From Lomentospora prolificans (lineage: Eukaryota > Ascomycota > Sordariomycetes > Microascales > Microascaceae), in assembly GCA_029532625.1 (NCBI GenBank), contig JARFXM010000011.1, positions 2,480,001 through 2,544,000 on the forward strand: a stretch of DNA of 64,000 nt, given 5' to 3'. The number at the start of each line of letters is the position of its first letter. The stretch's first letter is position 1. The notes under the pieces are model-generated. The model did not search any database, was not told the origin of the DNA, and saw only the letters and a list, made by a program, of their open reading frames with translations. This document shows positions 22,816 to 36,043 of this stretch, one piece after another. A program made the translations under genes and the position numbers.

Positions 22816-25800
22816 TATCCTATCTCAATTTGTCCTCTTCAACCTCGGTCATCACCTGGCCAAAGTACTCAATGCCTCTCACACATCTATAGAGTCTCTC
22901 ACGCATTCTCAGCCCTATCAAAAGCCGTTCATCGACACGCGGCACATCGCCATCTTATCTGAATTCCAAGCAAATACGTTCAAAATTCCCAACCCATAAA
23001 AGACGCAAATGCGAAAAAAAGTGGCTCACATCGCTATCAAAAGCTCAAATCAACTCCCGATGCTCGCCTCTCGCTCTTCGGATCATCATGGTTAGTTAGT
23101 ATGGTTCCTCAGCCGAATAACCGTTCCCTATAAATGACCCGCATCTTGGCAATCCAATATCATGGCCTTGGCCCGCCTCTCCCAAGAAAGCCACCAAGAG
23201 GTTCGGGAATTGTTTATGATACTTTGTGACCAGGTGACGCAGGCAAACCCCCCTCTTTCTTCCTTACTTCTCTTCGCGCCATCTCTCGCAGATGGCATGG
23301 AGGGAAGATTGCAGGATGATGGCGCACAATTGGATCCCAAGAGTGCGTCTTCTCTGGCTCGCCTCCGATAATAGAACCGAATTGTGAGCCAAGATGGGTT
23401 GTGTGGCTTCCATTTGCACGTTTGCAGGGTTATCCCGTCCTGGCTCCGGCTATTAACAAAAAGAAAAAAACCTCTTCAACCACACCCGCTGCAAACCTCC
23501 CTAACCCTTTTATCCATCTAAGCGGGACCTCCAGAATGAACTAAGGGAAGCCGTGTTGCTAAAAATTAACCCAGCAATCATACGTCGAGGCTCCAGATTG
23601 GTTGATCTGCATCGTGATTGGTGTCAAGTGCCAGCACGAGCGACAAGCGAGCCTCGACAACCAGAGGGACTCGACTAGGGAGGCTCTCATCGCCGACGGT
23701 GACCCTGCCGTACCCTTTCCAGTGTCTATAACCTTCCTGTTTTGACCTTGAGCCACCCATTGCCTTCGGTCTCTCGTTAGAGAGTGAGCGATTGTTTGTT
23801 TGTTTGTTTTGTGGGGGGACCATCTGATCGTTCGTAATTGAATTCCACATGCAGTCCTCCCTTTTTAGTATGTGTACTCCGCGTGCTTCCCAACGAGGCG
23901 GGCCGGGTAGGTTCTAAATCCAGTAGCCAAAGATCTCGAAATAGCATCAGAAGAATGAGCAGGAACCCGGATTGTTCTCTGGCTAAGTCCGCCACGCAGA
24001 CCATGCGGGGAGACCAAGCCTTCCTCTTGTTTACCTTTGCCGTCACTCTTAGCGCACACTCTCGTGCCCAGATATGCAGTTGAAAGATGGTTGACAATAC
24101 CCCAGATTCTGTGGTGGTGGGCCTCAGCAGGTGCCAAAGAATCAATCGATCCCCGCGAGGGTTGCAAATATCCCGCGCCGACGGCCATACAACAACAGCA
24201 AGAAAAAGAAAAATAATAATACTACCACCTCCGCCAGCTAGTGCCGTATTCCGTCCTACGCAGCCCAGTCAACCCCATGTCTTGAGAGCCAATGGTCAGT
24301 TGGGCTTTTCTAAGCATTTCTGCTCTCTGTGGAGAATGACGGGAGGGACTACGGAGATATTTGGCGCGGCTTGGCAGTGCTGTCGTAGCATTCGGAGGGA
24401 AGCCACCGACCGGAAAACGTTTTCTTTCCGGCGCAAGGAAACGTACTTTAAATCCTTGATCGCATTGTATCCCTGTCTCATTCAACGACGATATATCTGA
24501 GGTTTCGCTGCCTCCAACGTAGTTTTTTCACCATTCGAATGAGGCGACAACCCTGCCAGGCTATCGTCACTGCATTCAATCCACGTCTCCAAGGAGAAAG
24601 AAAAACCTCTTTTGATTGTGGCGGCTCTGTGGACGCACGTCGCTTGGCGAATAAACAAGAAAAGACCTGCAATTAAAAAAATGGTATGCTTTTTTGTGAC
24701 CGACAGTGCAGAATGTCGCTCGGCCACTCAATCTAATCAAGGGCAATATACGACACGGCCATCTTCAGGGATATCATTCATTAACACAGCTTGGCGTATT
24801 TCGCTGTTCGCCCTGTCTGCTCTGCCGCACTTGAAGCGGGCGGACGTAACGGGATAATTTCTTCTCCAGGCATGTCGTTCATCTTGTCAGGTAACGATCT
24901 TCACCTTGGCCGGACAAGATGATGCTGCGACCCTCTTGGTGGCTCGGCGGGAGACGGTGAGGAGGAGGCTCCATCGGCTACGGGGGCGAATGGTAGAGAA
25001 TAGATTGAGACGACCACTCGAGTGGGACCTTCTCCCTCCTGAGCACAAGATCTTTACGATTGACAGCCAAGTATAGGCCGTCACACAATGACGCATGCTG
25101 TTATCCGGCATGGCCCTTCCCGCTGGGTGCATTTACATTGAGCATACGAAGACGTTCGGTACTTCTTCTCGAACGATAGCCTGTCCTTCGCTCTCCCTCG
25201 AGGAAGACAAGGCCAAATATCAGACAAAAGATAGGAATCTTTAATCTGTCAGCTCCTAGGACCATACTAATGACGAGCGAGTCCCTTCCCTCCAGACATC
25301 GCTCGCCGTCACTCGCAGGAAGGTTCAGCACCATCTCTGCGACTCTGGTGCATCTCGTTTGCCTCTTACCATGGTGCGTCCGTCCCAGGATGGGACACTG
25401 AGGTGGTCATGCGCAGCACGGCGTGGTGATGGGTCCCTGGAATTGAGGAATATACGCTGGCGATATTACGTCCCCCATTTACCGAGATTCTCTCGTTACG
25501 CGCTGTCCTTGGATAAGCCCTCATACATGACTCTCGACATGGAAGGATAGTGCGGCCGGGTGACATTGCATTGACCTTTTCCCCTCCTCTCGCCCGCCAC
25601 GATAGACGGACGACAGCCCCCCTCAAGGAAGATGCGAAGCCAGTCGAGGGTAGCAGCTGTTCAAACCCGGTTCGTGTGAATAGTTTCAACGCAGGTGCAA
25701 ACATCTTTGTCGTGGAGGGTTTCGCCCGACCCCCAAAAGAAACGGCACGAGGGCGGAAAGGGGAGGACGAATTTCCGGAATGGAGGTGGCGTGTCCCTGA

Positions 25801-26297
25801 CGATTGAATGGGCCAATGTTTGTCGCAATGTGCTTGTTGGAGTAAGGATATCGGGGGAAAGGATTGGGTCGAGAACTCTAAATGTCATACATGCGGGTGG
25901 GCGAATTCGTGCCCACGGTTGCAAAGATCGCCCCCCCCCCGCGGGAATACATGAGGATCCTATGATCCTCATCGTTTTCCACACACGCCACGAGAAAGAG
26001 AAGAGAGAAATAAGTAGGAACCTCGCAAGCAGGAATGGACACACCCCATCATCCACCCAAAGCTAGGCCTTGCCACACACCCCTCCCTTCCCCTTTCCCC
26101 ATCGCCATGCCCTGGCTGTGAGAACCCCAGACTTTGCCAGGGAATTTGGCCAACGGAACCCCAATGAGGCTCTCCAACCCGATCAGCCGAGATCCCAAAG
26201 ACCCACCGACGACAATATTCCATGCGGTGCCGATTGGGTCTTTCTCCAACCTGACATATTTCCAATGGGCCAGCTTTTTCTTCTTTTGGTCCCCGTC

Positions 26298-26331
26298 GTT
26301 TTTTCTTTTTTTCTTTTTTTTTTTTTTTTTT
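26298..26331. repeat. T-rich tract
   Basis: About 34 bases, almost all T with a few C. Confidence 0.9.
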
Positions 26332-27174
26332 CGCCGAGCCTGAGCGCGGGGTCGGTTTCCGTCTTTTCATATCACCCTTAATATGGCATTTCATTTTGCT
26401 ACTCCATCGCTCTCTAATATTAGCCGGTATTTTGCGAATGAGACGAAATCGTCAGGCGGACAGCGGAAGCCACCACCCGATCCACAACTGCGTAGCCTTT
26501 TCTTTCTTTTCCCCTTGCTTCCTTCTGCGGCCTCCTTCTTTCTATGGTACCCCACCGTGACCTTGCCTTGCAAGCTGTGCCGCATGTTGGTTCGCTGATA
26601 GAACCTACCACCCATATTGAAATGGGGTGGTTCACATGTATTTCCGTGGTATCCTTCGCCCCATTATTTTGGGATGTTGTCTTTTTTTGGTCCGTGGATG
26701 GGCTCCACGGTCACCGTTCCCTTCCGCGGCACGATGGACGGGGACATTCTCTGAGGCATTCTGGAAAAGGGAAATCGGCTAAAAGAGCTCCGAGATTGTG
26801 GCCATACTAGTGGCTCTAGAGTACAAAAGGAGGGCGGGAACCTGGATATCGAGCTTGGCTGTGGAATAGGAAAAGCTTCGTTTCCTCGAGAAGACCGAAA
26901 AGCCAAAGCCATATTGAACGAGCTGCCCAAGAGGTAGGGATTCTTCAGCCCGTCATCTTGCAGGACGCCATAACAACTAAGATACACCGCCGTCAGCCTA
27001 TTCAGCTTCGTTGCTCTCGTGATATGCGCATCGCTTCTCCAGGAGCCTGTCGTCATCGCTCGCGAACACCAGATCGTTAACGTGCTGAACCACCTGTGGC
27101 TTCTCCCCCATCCTCGCAATCGAGTTGCCCGTCTCACTCGGACTCTCCTTTCCAGCCCGAAAAATCCGCGCAAG

Positions 27175-28158
27175 ATGAAGCCAATTTTCGCGTTACAGGC
27201 CCTCCTCGGCCTCGTCGCCGCCGTCCCGACTGCTTCTGAAGCCAGCCACGGTATCGAAAAGCGTCAAGCCACGCTTACCAAATGGTGCAGCCCGACAACA
27301 AGCCTCTGCTACAACCAGTATACGACCGGAGGTGGTTCCGCTTTCAGAATCGCCATTGCGGACAGCTCAACAACCGCGGGCGCGTTCGACATTGCCATCC
27401 AGCTCGTCGCACCCACGGGCCAAGGCTGGGTAGGACTCTCATGGGGTGGTGGCATGTCCCAGGCTCCCTTAACCGTCGCCTGGCCGAACGGGCAGGATGT
27501 TACCCTCTCATCGCGATGGGCTAAGTGAGTTTCCCCTGTCATAAAGTTGGCGCCCCTTGTTGCGACATCTCTTCCTGTTGTGGTGCGATGCGCTTGTGCC
27601 GGCCGATCAAAGACGGCTTTCGTTTTGCAGTTTGTCAGATCCAGGACTCGAGACGCGGAAAGCCGAGGCGGTATTGTTTTTGGGTGGTCTACAACTGGTG
27701 TTATCGTGTTGTTTCTGTTTACGGCCTTCTTGCTCCTACTCGTCATTTCTCAACCCTGGAATGACTGCTAACAGGCTCCTCTATTTGATAGCGCGCATAC
27801 CATGCCCACTATGTACAATGACGCGACTTACACAGTCCTTGCGGACACCGGCGTCAATGGCACGCACTACACGCTCAGCGTCGTCTGTAAGGGCTGCAGC
27901 ACCTGGACCCGACCTACCGGCACTCGAACTCTCTCGCCCAACGGAGGTGTCCGCCTTGCCTGGGCGCAGAACACCCAGGCCGCTTCGGTCGCGCAGCCAG
28001 CGAACCCGGCATCCAACTTCAACTACCATCAGTACCTTGGATACTTTGATGCTAGCTTCCAGGACTCCAAGGTTCCTGCGGCGCAGTTCTCAGCCGCCGT
28101 TGCCATGACAAAAGCTGGCGTGAATAGCGCTGCCGCCACCCCGGTCCCGTCTTTCTAA
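27175..28158 (+). CDS. Secreted cellobiose-dehydrogenase-type cytochrome (DOMON/AA8) protein
   Basis: Two exons, 27175-27524 and 27792-28158, 238 aa. The intron has a gtgagt donor, a gctaac branch site and a gatag acceptor. It joins SSRWA to NAHTMPTMYNDATYT in frame. MKPIFALQALLGLVAAVPTA is a signal peptide. An early Lys-Arg (HGIEKRQ) is a plausible Kex2 processing site. The rest is one b-type cytochrome domain, with WCSPTTSLCYNQY, GWVGLSWGGGMSQAPL (Met is the expected axial heme ligand) and NFNYHQYLGYFDASF (candidate His ligand). Cellobiose dehydrogenases pass electrons through such a domain to lytic polysaccharide monooxygenases. Here there is no flavin domain, no CBM and no membrane anchor, so it is a stand-alone secreted redox protein. 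The ATG was chosen for the signal peptide; upstream in-frame sequence looks non-coding. Confidence 0.88.
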
Positions 28159-31100
28159 CGGGCCTACCTAGGCCATCGCTGGATGACTAGTTATATTTTC
28201 AAAAGCCCGTAACCAAGAAACAGAAACATCAAGGAGATATTCCTGTACAATAATACCTAGAAATGAGGAAGGGAGAGGGACAAGCGAGAGGAGGTGAGAC
28301 TGCATGAAAGGGGAAGGGATCAGTCGATTGAAGAAGCGCAGACGGGCAGTCGCAGGCCAGGGCGCTGGGGGTGCGCGCACTTGTAGCTAGGATGCATCTT
28401 ATAGAACGGCGGAGCCGGTTATGCCAACGACCATATTGATACGACTTTCTTTTCCACAATTTGCTGAAGGAAACCTCGACTTCGAGTGGTTATTCCTGTC
28501 CGTGTCCGGAGGTCTGGAAACGAGACTTCCAGTAACCATGCCTTCTTAATCATCCACACGTATTCTTGCCCCTTTGGAAGTTCGAAAACTTGCCTCATGT
28601 CGAGCGTGATCTAACCTTTGGACAGGTTCAATTGATGCGAGAATTACGCCGTTTGCCCTTCATTTACTCAAAGTGGGTGACAGCCCCTTGCATACTTGTG
28701 CAAAGTTCATCTGGAGCGGCTTCGGCAAGGAGAGCGTATGCCCATCGCCAGCCAGCAACGTGAATAAACGCGAGAACGGCCGATATAGGCAGCTCGAACG
28801 ATCGGGGGGAAACCAGCCAGCGATGGGTTTTCAAGGGGCAGTCCGGATCAGACATGCACCTCACCCCGCAATGGGAATTAATATGGTCAATCTGGGGGCG
28901 TGGCGGAAAAATTGTCTGCCAAGACCCCAATGAGAGAGGCCCTATTATTATCATGTGTCTGTCCAAACAACTAGTGTGGGTACTTTCAATCTGGTAGAGT
29001 TCTGTCAAGCCCTCGCTCCTTTAAAGATACGAGCGGGAAAACGATGTTTTGGTATCGCCGTGCTGATCTGGCTGGCGGTCGACGCCACATGGAAAGAATG
29101 CACCATTCTGTGCAGGTAACGGATGTCGGTAAATTAGCCCTAGGTCTGCATGTGGGGTTCGCTGTCTCGGGGGTGTGCTCCGCTGGCCGCAGCGGGAAAC
29201 CGACAGTCCGAAGAGCGCGGTCAGCGCGCGACGTGGTGCCAGAATGGGATGCGGTCAGGGGGAAGAGCGTGGGCCAGCTATGGGCGAGAGTGTGAGTGAT
29301 GGGATTCAGTGACGTACAAGACCAGGGTCCTACCTCCACGAAGCTACCCTAGTGCGACCATTGTGAAGAAAGACTTTGCCCACTCTTGATGAGGAGGCAC
29401 GATGAGAGGAGCGGGAGAAGTAAGAAGGCCAGCCAGCGCTGGATTGGGCAGAACAGAGGCCAGCCAAGCTCCACACACCCAATTTCAAACGTTTTAGTCG
29501 CACCCTGGTTGAGGCGCCGGTGTCGGGAGGGGATGGGGCAAGATCTGGTCTAGTCTGACCAACTACCAGGCGCTGATTGCTTCTCGGTCTGCGCCAAGGA
29601 CCCTTTGGAGGTTCCTTTGATCCATTGCTGTGCTGTGAGCTCTCTGAAGTGCTGCATTATTAATGTGAAAGATGTCGCCATGCTCCCCATTTTTCCGACA
29701 CTATCCGTAGCCAGCACCATCCATCCCACTCTCACCCTGCTAGGCGGTGTACGCTACTGTAGGTCCACGCAACGCTGCCTGAACACGATTTGTCCGTGCA
29801 AAATTACGCGAAGGTAGGCCCGGATCTGTGCTCCTAGCAAGACAAAAACCCGGCGTGGGAGTCGTTCGATGGGCTACGTACTCGGATGTCCAAGGCATGC
29901 CCATATTGGACAGGCAGGAAACGAGGCATGCGATGGACTCCGATCGCCAGGCGGGGTGTTACATCTTCACACTTCTTTGCTCAAAACGAATCGATTCCGA
30001 TTCCGAACCGAGCCGAGGGATGTTTCTCTCCCCTTCCAAGCCTATCTCAGTTTCACAAGGCGTGAGTGAGACTGCGGAACTGACTGTGAGCAGTGTAGCC
30101 CTACCGATGGTGATGAGATGCGGTGGTCAAACTGCTTGGACGGGGGACGAATCAGAAGAATGAATGCCTGATTCTTTTTTGATGGGGTTCTCCAGTGGTC
30201 TGGCCCAGGGCGCACCCACAAAAGTCCTCGAAGAAGGGCAGTCGAAAATATTAGGCGGGGTTGGCCAAAACCTTTGGATTGGTAGTCCGGGGTTTGAGAG
30301 TTTGGTGCATTTAAAGCTACGGAGCATGCAGGATCGCTGCAGCTTGATAAGAAGCCGCTGGGCGAAGGCAAAAAGAAAAAAAAAAGGTTGGACTGACTGC
30401 ACAATATTTGTCAAAAATGATGTCAAGACATTCAATTCACATGGGCTTGCCAACTTGTTGAGTTTGCTCGAGAACCTCCACTAAGCCGCTCGGCACAAGC
30501 GGAAGTTGCGCACGATTTCGCGTTCGAGGGGGAGGCGGAACTAATCAGGACCTCAACCTCGTCGTCCATTGCTCGATCAAGCCACCATGAATGGTGCCAT
30601 TTTCGTCCCGGCTGAGAACAAGCCCACCGAGACTTCAAAAGGTATCCCGAACCCTTTTTGAGTAGATTGAGCGTCTCGTCGAGTGGCTCCAAGGATTTTG
30701 GTCGGTTTGCCCGACTGACGAGGATGGTCGGGTTCCTCTCTCGTTCCACTTCATCTCGAGCTAGCGCGCAACAAGTCCAAAGAAGGACGACCTGATAATA
30801 GCTTTAGGCTAGGCTCCGATTTAGACCAGACAATGCAAGCACTCCGAGGGTCGGAATGTCAGATTGCAGGCACTGTGCGTACAGCCGTCTATTCCTTGTG
30901 AATGTTTAGGTTGAAATCCAGCTGTACTTCGGAGGCCGGAGCCAGCAATGGCCCCAACTGTGCAGGGTTCCCAATCAGCTCCGTGCACTAAGCGCACCCT
31001 TCAAAGTTCCTGTCTTCTTTTGCCCCCCATTTAGTGGAGTTCACCCCCCAAAACACCGATGGACCAATCCCACAGTTCCTTTTCAGATGATAATGGCTGG

Positions 31101-31432
31101 ACAAAGCTTGTGAAAATAATATTACACACTTTTTGCTTCCTATTCCTCCCGATCATCCTTCGCTTGCACCAGCTTGAGACCTGCATGCTCTTGATCTCCA
31201 GATTTGATATCAAGCTCCTCGTCCCCCCCTCCCCCTCCAAACTTTTGTTCCCTTCCATTTTATCTTCAATCTAATCCTCGAACTCTCTCACCAGCTACAC
31301 TCGTCTCGTCGAAACACCTTCGCCTACTCGAGAAAAACCCAGCAAATCTTTTCGATACTCTCTATCAACGACCAACCAACCGAACCTACCCGCCCACATC
31401 CACTTCTCCTTTCACCCTCGACAACCCAAAAC
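28159..31432. other. 3.3-kb gene-poor region
   Basis: No gene can be supported. The CT-rich stretch just before 31433 is the leader of the Kgd4 gene. Confidence 0.45.
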
Positions 31433-31941
31433 ATGATTCCCACCGCTCCTATTAGGCAGGCTGCTGTCCATGCCGAGCGAACCCCTTTGATTCGCTTCCT
31501 CGGCCGTCGGTCTATTCCTGGTATGTCTTCGAGCCCTCCTCGAATGGCCTGTGCTGTCGATCCCTCTCCCAATTCAACAATTGACCCAACAGAAACTGAC
31601 CAAAAGCAAAACTAGCCTCCATTGACCACACTCCCCAGCCTCACCCTGCCTCCCCAACGGGGAAGCTTCCCCAGGGCTTCGGCAACGGCTACACTTCTAC
31701 AGGTGCTAAGCACAGCTCTTTCAGCTCCTACCGGGACCATGCTCAACAATTTGGTCCTCTTCAGAAGACTATCAAGGAGCGTGGAATCGGCGGAATCGCC
31801 GGCGCTGAGCTCGGCCCCGTCCAGCCCGCCAAGGGCACTTTCTTCGATCGCAGCCAGCTTCCCGGCCGTTTCCAGCGTCTGCCAATCGACCCTGCCGAGA
31901 TGGAGGCGGTAAATTCTGGTGGTGCTGGCCTCTACAACTAA
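31433..31941 (+). CDS. Kgd4/Ymr31 subunit of alpha-ketoglutarate dehydrogenase (MRPS36 family)
   Basis: Two exons, 31433-31520 and 31616-31941, 137 aa. The intron has a gtatgt donor and an actag acceptor; the junction codon is Ala. The N-terminus MIPTAPIRQAAVHAERTPL is a typical short mitochondrial presequence. Then come FLGRRSIP, HTPQPHPASPTGKLP, a linker, and the C-terminal family signature FFDRSQLPGRFQRLPIDPAEME followed by VNSGGAGLYN. The family, long annotated as mitochondrial ribosomal protein Ymr31/S36, recruits the E3 subunit to the alpha-ketoglutarate dehydrogenase complex (KGD4). The gene stands alone in a gene-poor interval. Confidence 0.92.
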
Positions 31942-34900
31942 GCTGTCGGTCTCGCCACGGCCTAAAAATTATCTACAACCACCAACTCTCTTCAAGACAT
32001 ACATATACCCGAAGGTCCCGACCAAGAAGTTTGGCACCTATTTTCAGCTACATACTTTCAAATGCTACAGGCATCACCTGACACGATAACGGCGTCGGAT
32101 GGGAGGAAAGAAGGCCAAGGGAGGCCACCATGATACAGCGGATCAGACTTGATACGAGACTGATATGAGCGCGTTGATTTCCCTTTCACTAGTTGCTTAA
32201 AGCGATACGGCATACGTTTTCCGAAAGGCCGGTTTATTCGGAAACGGAGGTTTTCTGCGTTGCGGACTCAATGCATCTTTTTTTTTTTATTAGTACGTTT
32301 TTATTTTTGTGTAAATCCAAGGGAAAAAGCGTCCCCGTCATGGTTTTTCTGAAGAACAGATGAAGAACAGAATCAATATACCTGATATTCAAAAAGCTCA
32401 TTGGATAGGCTGCAACCAGCCCACATCCTCGCCTGGAAAAATTTCTTGTTCCCCCATCTCGTGTCCCCCACATTGACGCCGGTGTGCAGGAACTGCATTG
32501 TCCTATCTTTATCTTTGCCACACCAAATGCCGGGATGCGGATGCCAGCAGTTACGATAATGCAAAGTGCCTGGAACCCCACGGTCACCGCCGAGATTGAG
32601 CGGAGCAGCTCTGTGCAACACGAAAGGAAATTCTGATTGCTGCACAATACCCACAACGAGGCCATGGCCTTCGACGCACGCTGCCTAATTCGCACAATTC
32701 GCCACCCACCTGGCGGCCCTCGAGATAAGACGACAACTTGATATTGGATGTTGCATTTTAAAGGCGCCAGTATCCTCGCATCACCAGAACAAGGGGGAAT
32801 GATCTGATCCGCGATACAACACCTAGCGCGAACTTTGAAGACACACGACGAGGCCCGATCCGTAGAGCCAGCTGGGTGGCGGCCTATCCGCTCTGGGCAA
32901 CGACTCTTTCAGTGCGTCATCTCGCAGGTCACAGAATAGGCGAGTCGCGAATGCCTCATGACTTGCACGCCCCCGTGGCAACAATTTTCTCTTTAGTGTT
33001 GAAGATCGGCGTGCACGTGGGAAGAGCGCGATCATTGATCGTCTCTAAGGGTCCTCAGGGCTCGAAGTCTGACGCCGGGGTTGGGTTAATCTGGTGATTT
33101 GCAGGAGACGGTAATAGAGTACCTCAGACTCGGGCGAGATTTTGAGGACCCTTCGCCCACGGCGGAAACTCTGATGGGATTCCGTGCTCCCACCCTCCAA
33201 TGGCACGGCACCCGCCGCTCGGTATCCATCTCCTCCTCCTGAGTTGCTCGGCACCCACCTCCTTCGCGGGCATAGCCTAAAGTTTATTGGCAGTGTGTCC
33301 GACGCGTTGGTTCTGAGCCCGAATGAACAGTGCGTACTATACCTCTCGCGCATGCCTTGCGGTATCATCTATCTGGACGACTTGCCTTTAGATCCGGTAT
33401 TCAATCGCCCGTCATTACAAATACGCTCTGAGGCGCTAAAATATCGATTGGGGTGTTACAGTGCCTTACCTGGTTTTTGAGCCATTCATGGCCGACTGCG
33501 TGTCCTGCCTGCATAAGCGAATTCTGCCCACCGATTCGGAAATCTGGGCATCTCGGGATATTCGCAGACCTAGTTTAATAATATCTCAGAACCCGAGAAA
33601 ACTCCATTCATAGTCGTGGACAAGTCGGGTGTATGACAGGAGAGTTGTCGCTATCATTTGGAAATGAGAGATGATAGAAGTGTTTCGTCACCTCAACAGA
33701 TGATGTAAAACTTGTCATGGTCATGCTCCGGGAAACATGGTCCTTGAGTCAGTTGTTAAGCGATGCATGGGACAGTGAGGCAGTGCTCATAAGCTTAAAG
33801 GCTCGTTGGACATGTGAAACTCGAGGCTGGGCTGCTCTGCCAAGCACCACCGACGACGGTGAAATACGACAGGTCCTTGCCGCATTCCCCGGTCACTTTT
33901 CCTTCTTTCAACGAAACGCTGCATCTACAAGTAGACTAGCCTCCAGTCGTAGATTTGGATTTTTCTTGTCACCAAAAATAGGTGGAACCCGAAACAAAGA
34001 TGCAGAGACATCGTGAAAGCCATAACGGCGCCAAACATCGCGAATGATGGAAGTCAGCAGAACATAGGCCCCTACAAGTTTCCTAGATACCCCCACATGT
34101 TTCCAAAAGCTTTGCAACCGCCCAGTACCCCAATGTGAGAACGAAACATCAATTGAAGAAGAAGAGGAAGAAGACGCAGTGGACGGTTCATCATGTCACG
34201 ATATGGTTCTCTCCGGATTTGCAGATTGTTCCTCCATCAACGCACGGTCGTTGAGCATTGTTCAAAGGCTCCGGATATGGCTTGCCGAACAGCTTCAGCT
34301 AGGCGGTCGTTGTTTCGCTCGACGAAGTTTCCCCGCATTGGGTGGCTTTGCTGCCTCCGTGTTTTGTAGGTGGCCTCAAAGACCCAACCAGGTAATTGAT
34401 GCGGTGCATTCGAAACAGCACTAGCAATTGCGCACCGACGATGCGGAAACCACCACAACCCCTGCAGACCGGCCCTTGCTCGCCCCTCCCTGGCGATCTA
34501 CGGATTCCCGAGCAAGAGCACATCCGGGAATTTTCTCTTACAGGCTGCCTTTGAGCCGCATTCCCCACAAGGCAAGAGCTTCCCCCCTCGCTGCGCACCT
34601 TCTTGGTGCCTACCTTGCCGAGAGGATCTTCCCGCCTCATCATGCCGGACCATCCATCTTGGCCTTTTCGGAGGTCGTCGATGGAAGGCGACGCAACCCT
34701 GTCTTCTAAGTCATGAAGAGCCTATCGCATCTCGGCATTTGTGGATCCACGTACAGATCTCTGCATGCGATTGGAGATCACTAAACCCCAGACTCTCTAC
34801 TTTCGAGGTCCCCTGCCCTTGTTCTTGCCCTGGGGTCCTTTTGCCTCGACCGCAAGCTGAGGACGATACGGACCACGGTTGTTGCTTGGCTTGGCAGCTT

Positions 34901-35138
34901 TTCTTTCTTTCTTTGGCGTGCCCCTGTGATGCCCTCGCCAGGTTGGATTTGGCTGTTCAGCTGCGCGGTTGGACTAGCCCTCCCTCTTTCCATTGTGGAG
35001 GCATCAATGCGTCCCGTAAGAAGCGCAGAGGCGTGGGTTGCGTTGTGAAACAGGCTTGAGTCTAAGTTGGGGGTTGAGCTTAAACCGCGCCTGTGAAAGA
35101 GGCTCGACCTTTTGTCTTCACGATACCGGGAATCCGAG
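31942..35138. other. 3.2-kb gene-poor region
   Basis: No gene can be supported. A short T tract lies at about 32279-32290. Confidence 0.45.
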
Positions 35139-35145
35139 TATAAAG
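35139..35145 (+). promoter_or_regulatory. TATA box of the Egh16-like gene
   Basis: TATAAAG, 215 bases before the ATG and followed by a long pyrimidine-rich leader (about 35180-35300). This arrangement is typical of strongly expressed fungal genes, and the biased codon use of the gene agrees. Confidence 0.55.
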
Positions 35146-35359
35146 GTGATAGAGTGCTCCCGTGTAAGGTCGATATTTTTCTCATCATCATCACAACAAT
35201 CAAGACAATCCAACAACCCCCAAGACTCTTCCGCCTTTCTCTTCTTATTTTCTTTTCTTTTTTTTTCAATTCTTCGGCTGGGCCACTATCGGATATTTCC
35301 TCACATTAATTCTTACTTTTGAAAAGTTTCCAACTTCCTTCACAACCAAAACAATCACA

Positions 35360-36043
35360 ATGTCTCTCAAGTACGCCGTCGTCTCCGTCCTCTTCGCCGC
35401 CCAGCTCGTCGCTGGTCACGGTGCCATCATTAGCGCCACTGGTGATGCCGGTGGTTCCGGTATGGCCCTCGGTGTTGACACCTCCACCCCTCGCGACGGC
35501 ACCCGCCGCAACCCCTTCCAGCAGGACTCCACCCGCTTCCGAGGTGATGCCGCCGAAACTTTTGGCGAGACCCTCGGCGCAGGCGACAACCAGCTTGAGG
35601 CTGGCACCCAGGCCATCATGGCCGAGACTGGCGACGTCCTCCCCCAGGTCAGCCAGGGTGGAGAGGTCAGCATGACTCTCCACCAGGTCAACGCCGATGG
35701 CGCCGGCCCCTACACTTGCATGATCAACGACGACGGCACTGGAACCACCTGGACCGACATCCAGGTCACCCAGAACGTCCCTGGCCAGCGTGGTCGCAAC
35801 CGGGACGGCGAGACCACCGACTTCCCCCTCACCGCCGCCATCCCCGCCAGCCAGGAGTGCACTGGCACCGTCGCCGGCCAGGACAACGTTTGCCTTGTCC
35901 GCTGCCAGAACCCCGCCCGCGCTGGTCCCTTCGGCGGTGTCGTCCCCGTCCAGATGGCGGGTGCTGGCGGTGCCAACGCCACCGAGGCCCGCCGCCGACT
36001 CGCCCGTGCTGTCAGGCGCGCCGTCCCCATCTCCCTCGAGTAA
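35360..36043 (+). CDS. Egh16-like (GAS1/MAS3 family, DUF3129) secreted protein
   Basis: Single exon, 227 aa. MSLKYAVVSVLFAAQLVAGHG is a signal peptide. The mature part opens GAIISATGDAGGSGMALGVD and continues with TPRDGTRRNPFQQDSTRFRG and a Gly/Gln/Asp-rich domain, including VSMTLHQVNADGAGPYTCMI, TDFPLTAAIPASQECTG and CLVRCQNPARAGPFGG. This is the Egh16 family, first known from powdery mildew and from appressorium-stage proteins of Magnaporthe. It is found in plant- and insect-associated fungi, where members are expressed on host contact and are extracellular. The C-terminus is Arg-rich, with dibasic RR pairs. Codons are almost all C-ending, more biased than neighbouring genes, which suggests high expression. 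The biochemical activity is unknown. Confidence 0.92.
   Translation: MSLKYAVVSVLFAAQLVAGHGAIISATGDAGGSGMALGVDTSTPRDGTRRNPFQQDSTRFRGDAAETFGETLGAGDNQLEAGTQAIMAETGDVLPQVSQGGEVSMTLHQVNADGAGPYTCMINDDGTGTTWTDIQVTQNVPGQRGRNRDGETTDFPLTAAIPASQECTGTVAGQDNVCLVRCQNPARAGPFGGVVPVQMAGAGGANATEARRRLARAVRRAVPISLE

Larger units (their letters stand above)
22251..27174. other. 4.9-kb gene-poor region
   Basis: No gene can be supported on either strand. It contains a CT dinucleotide run (22796-22815), a TTTG run (about 23792-23810) and a T-rich tract (26298-26331). The last few hundred bases are the promoter of the secreted cytochrome gene. Confidence 0.45.
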
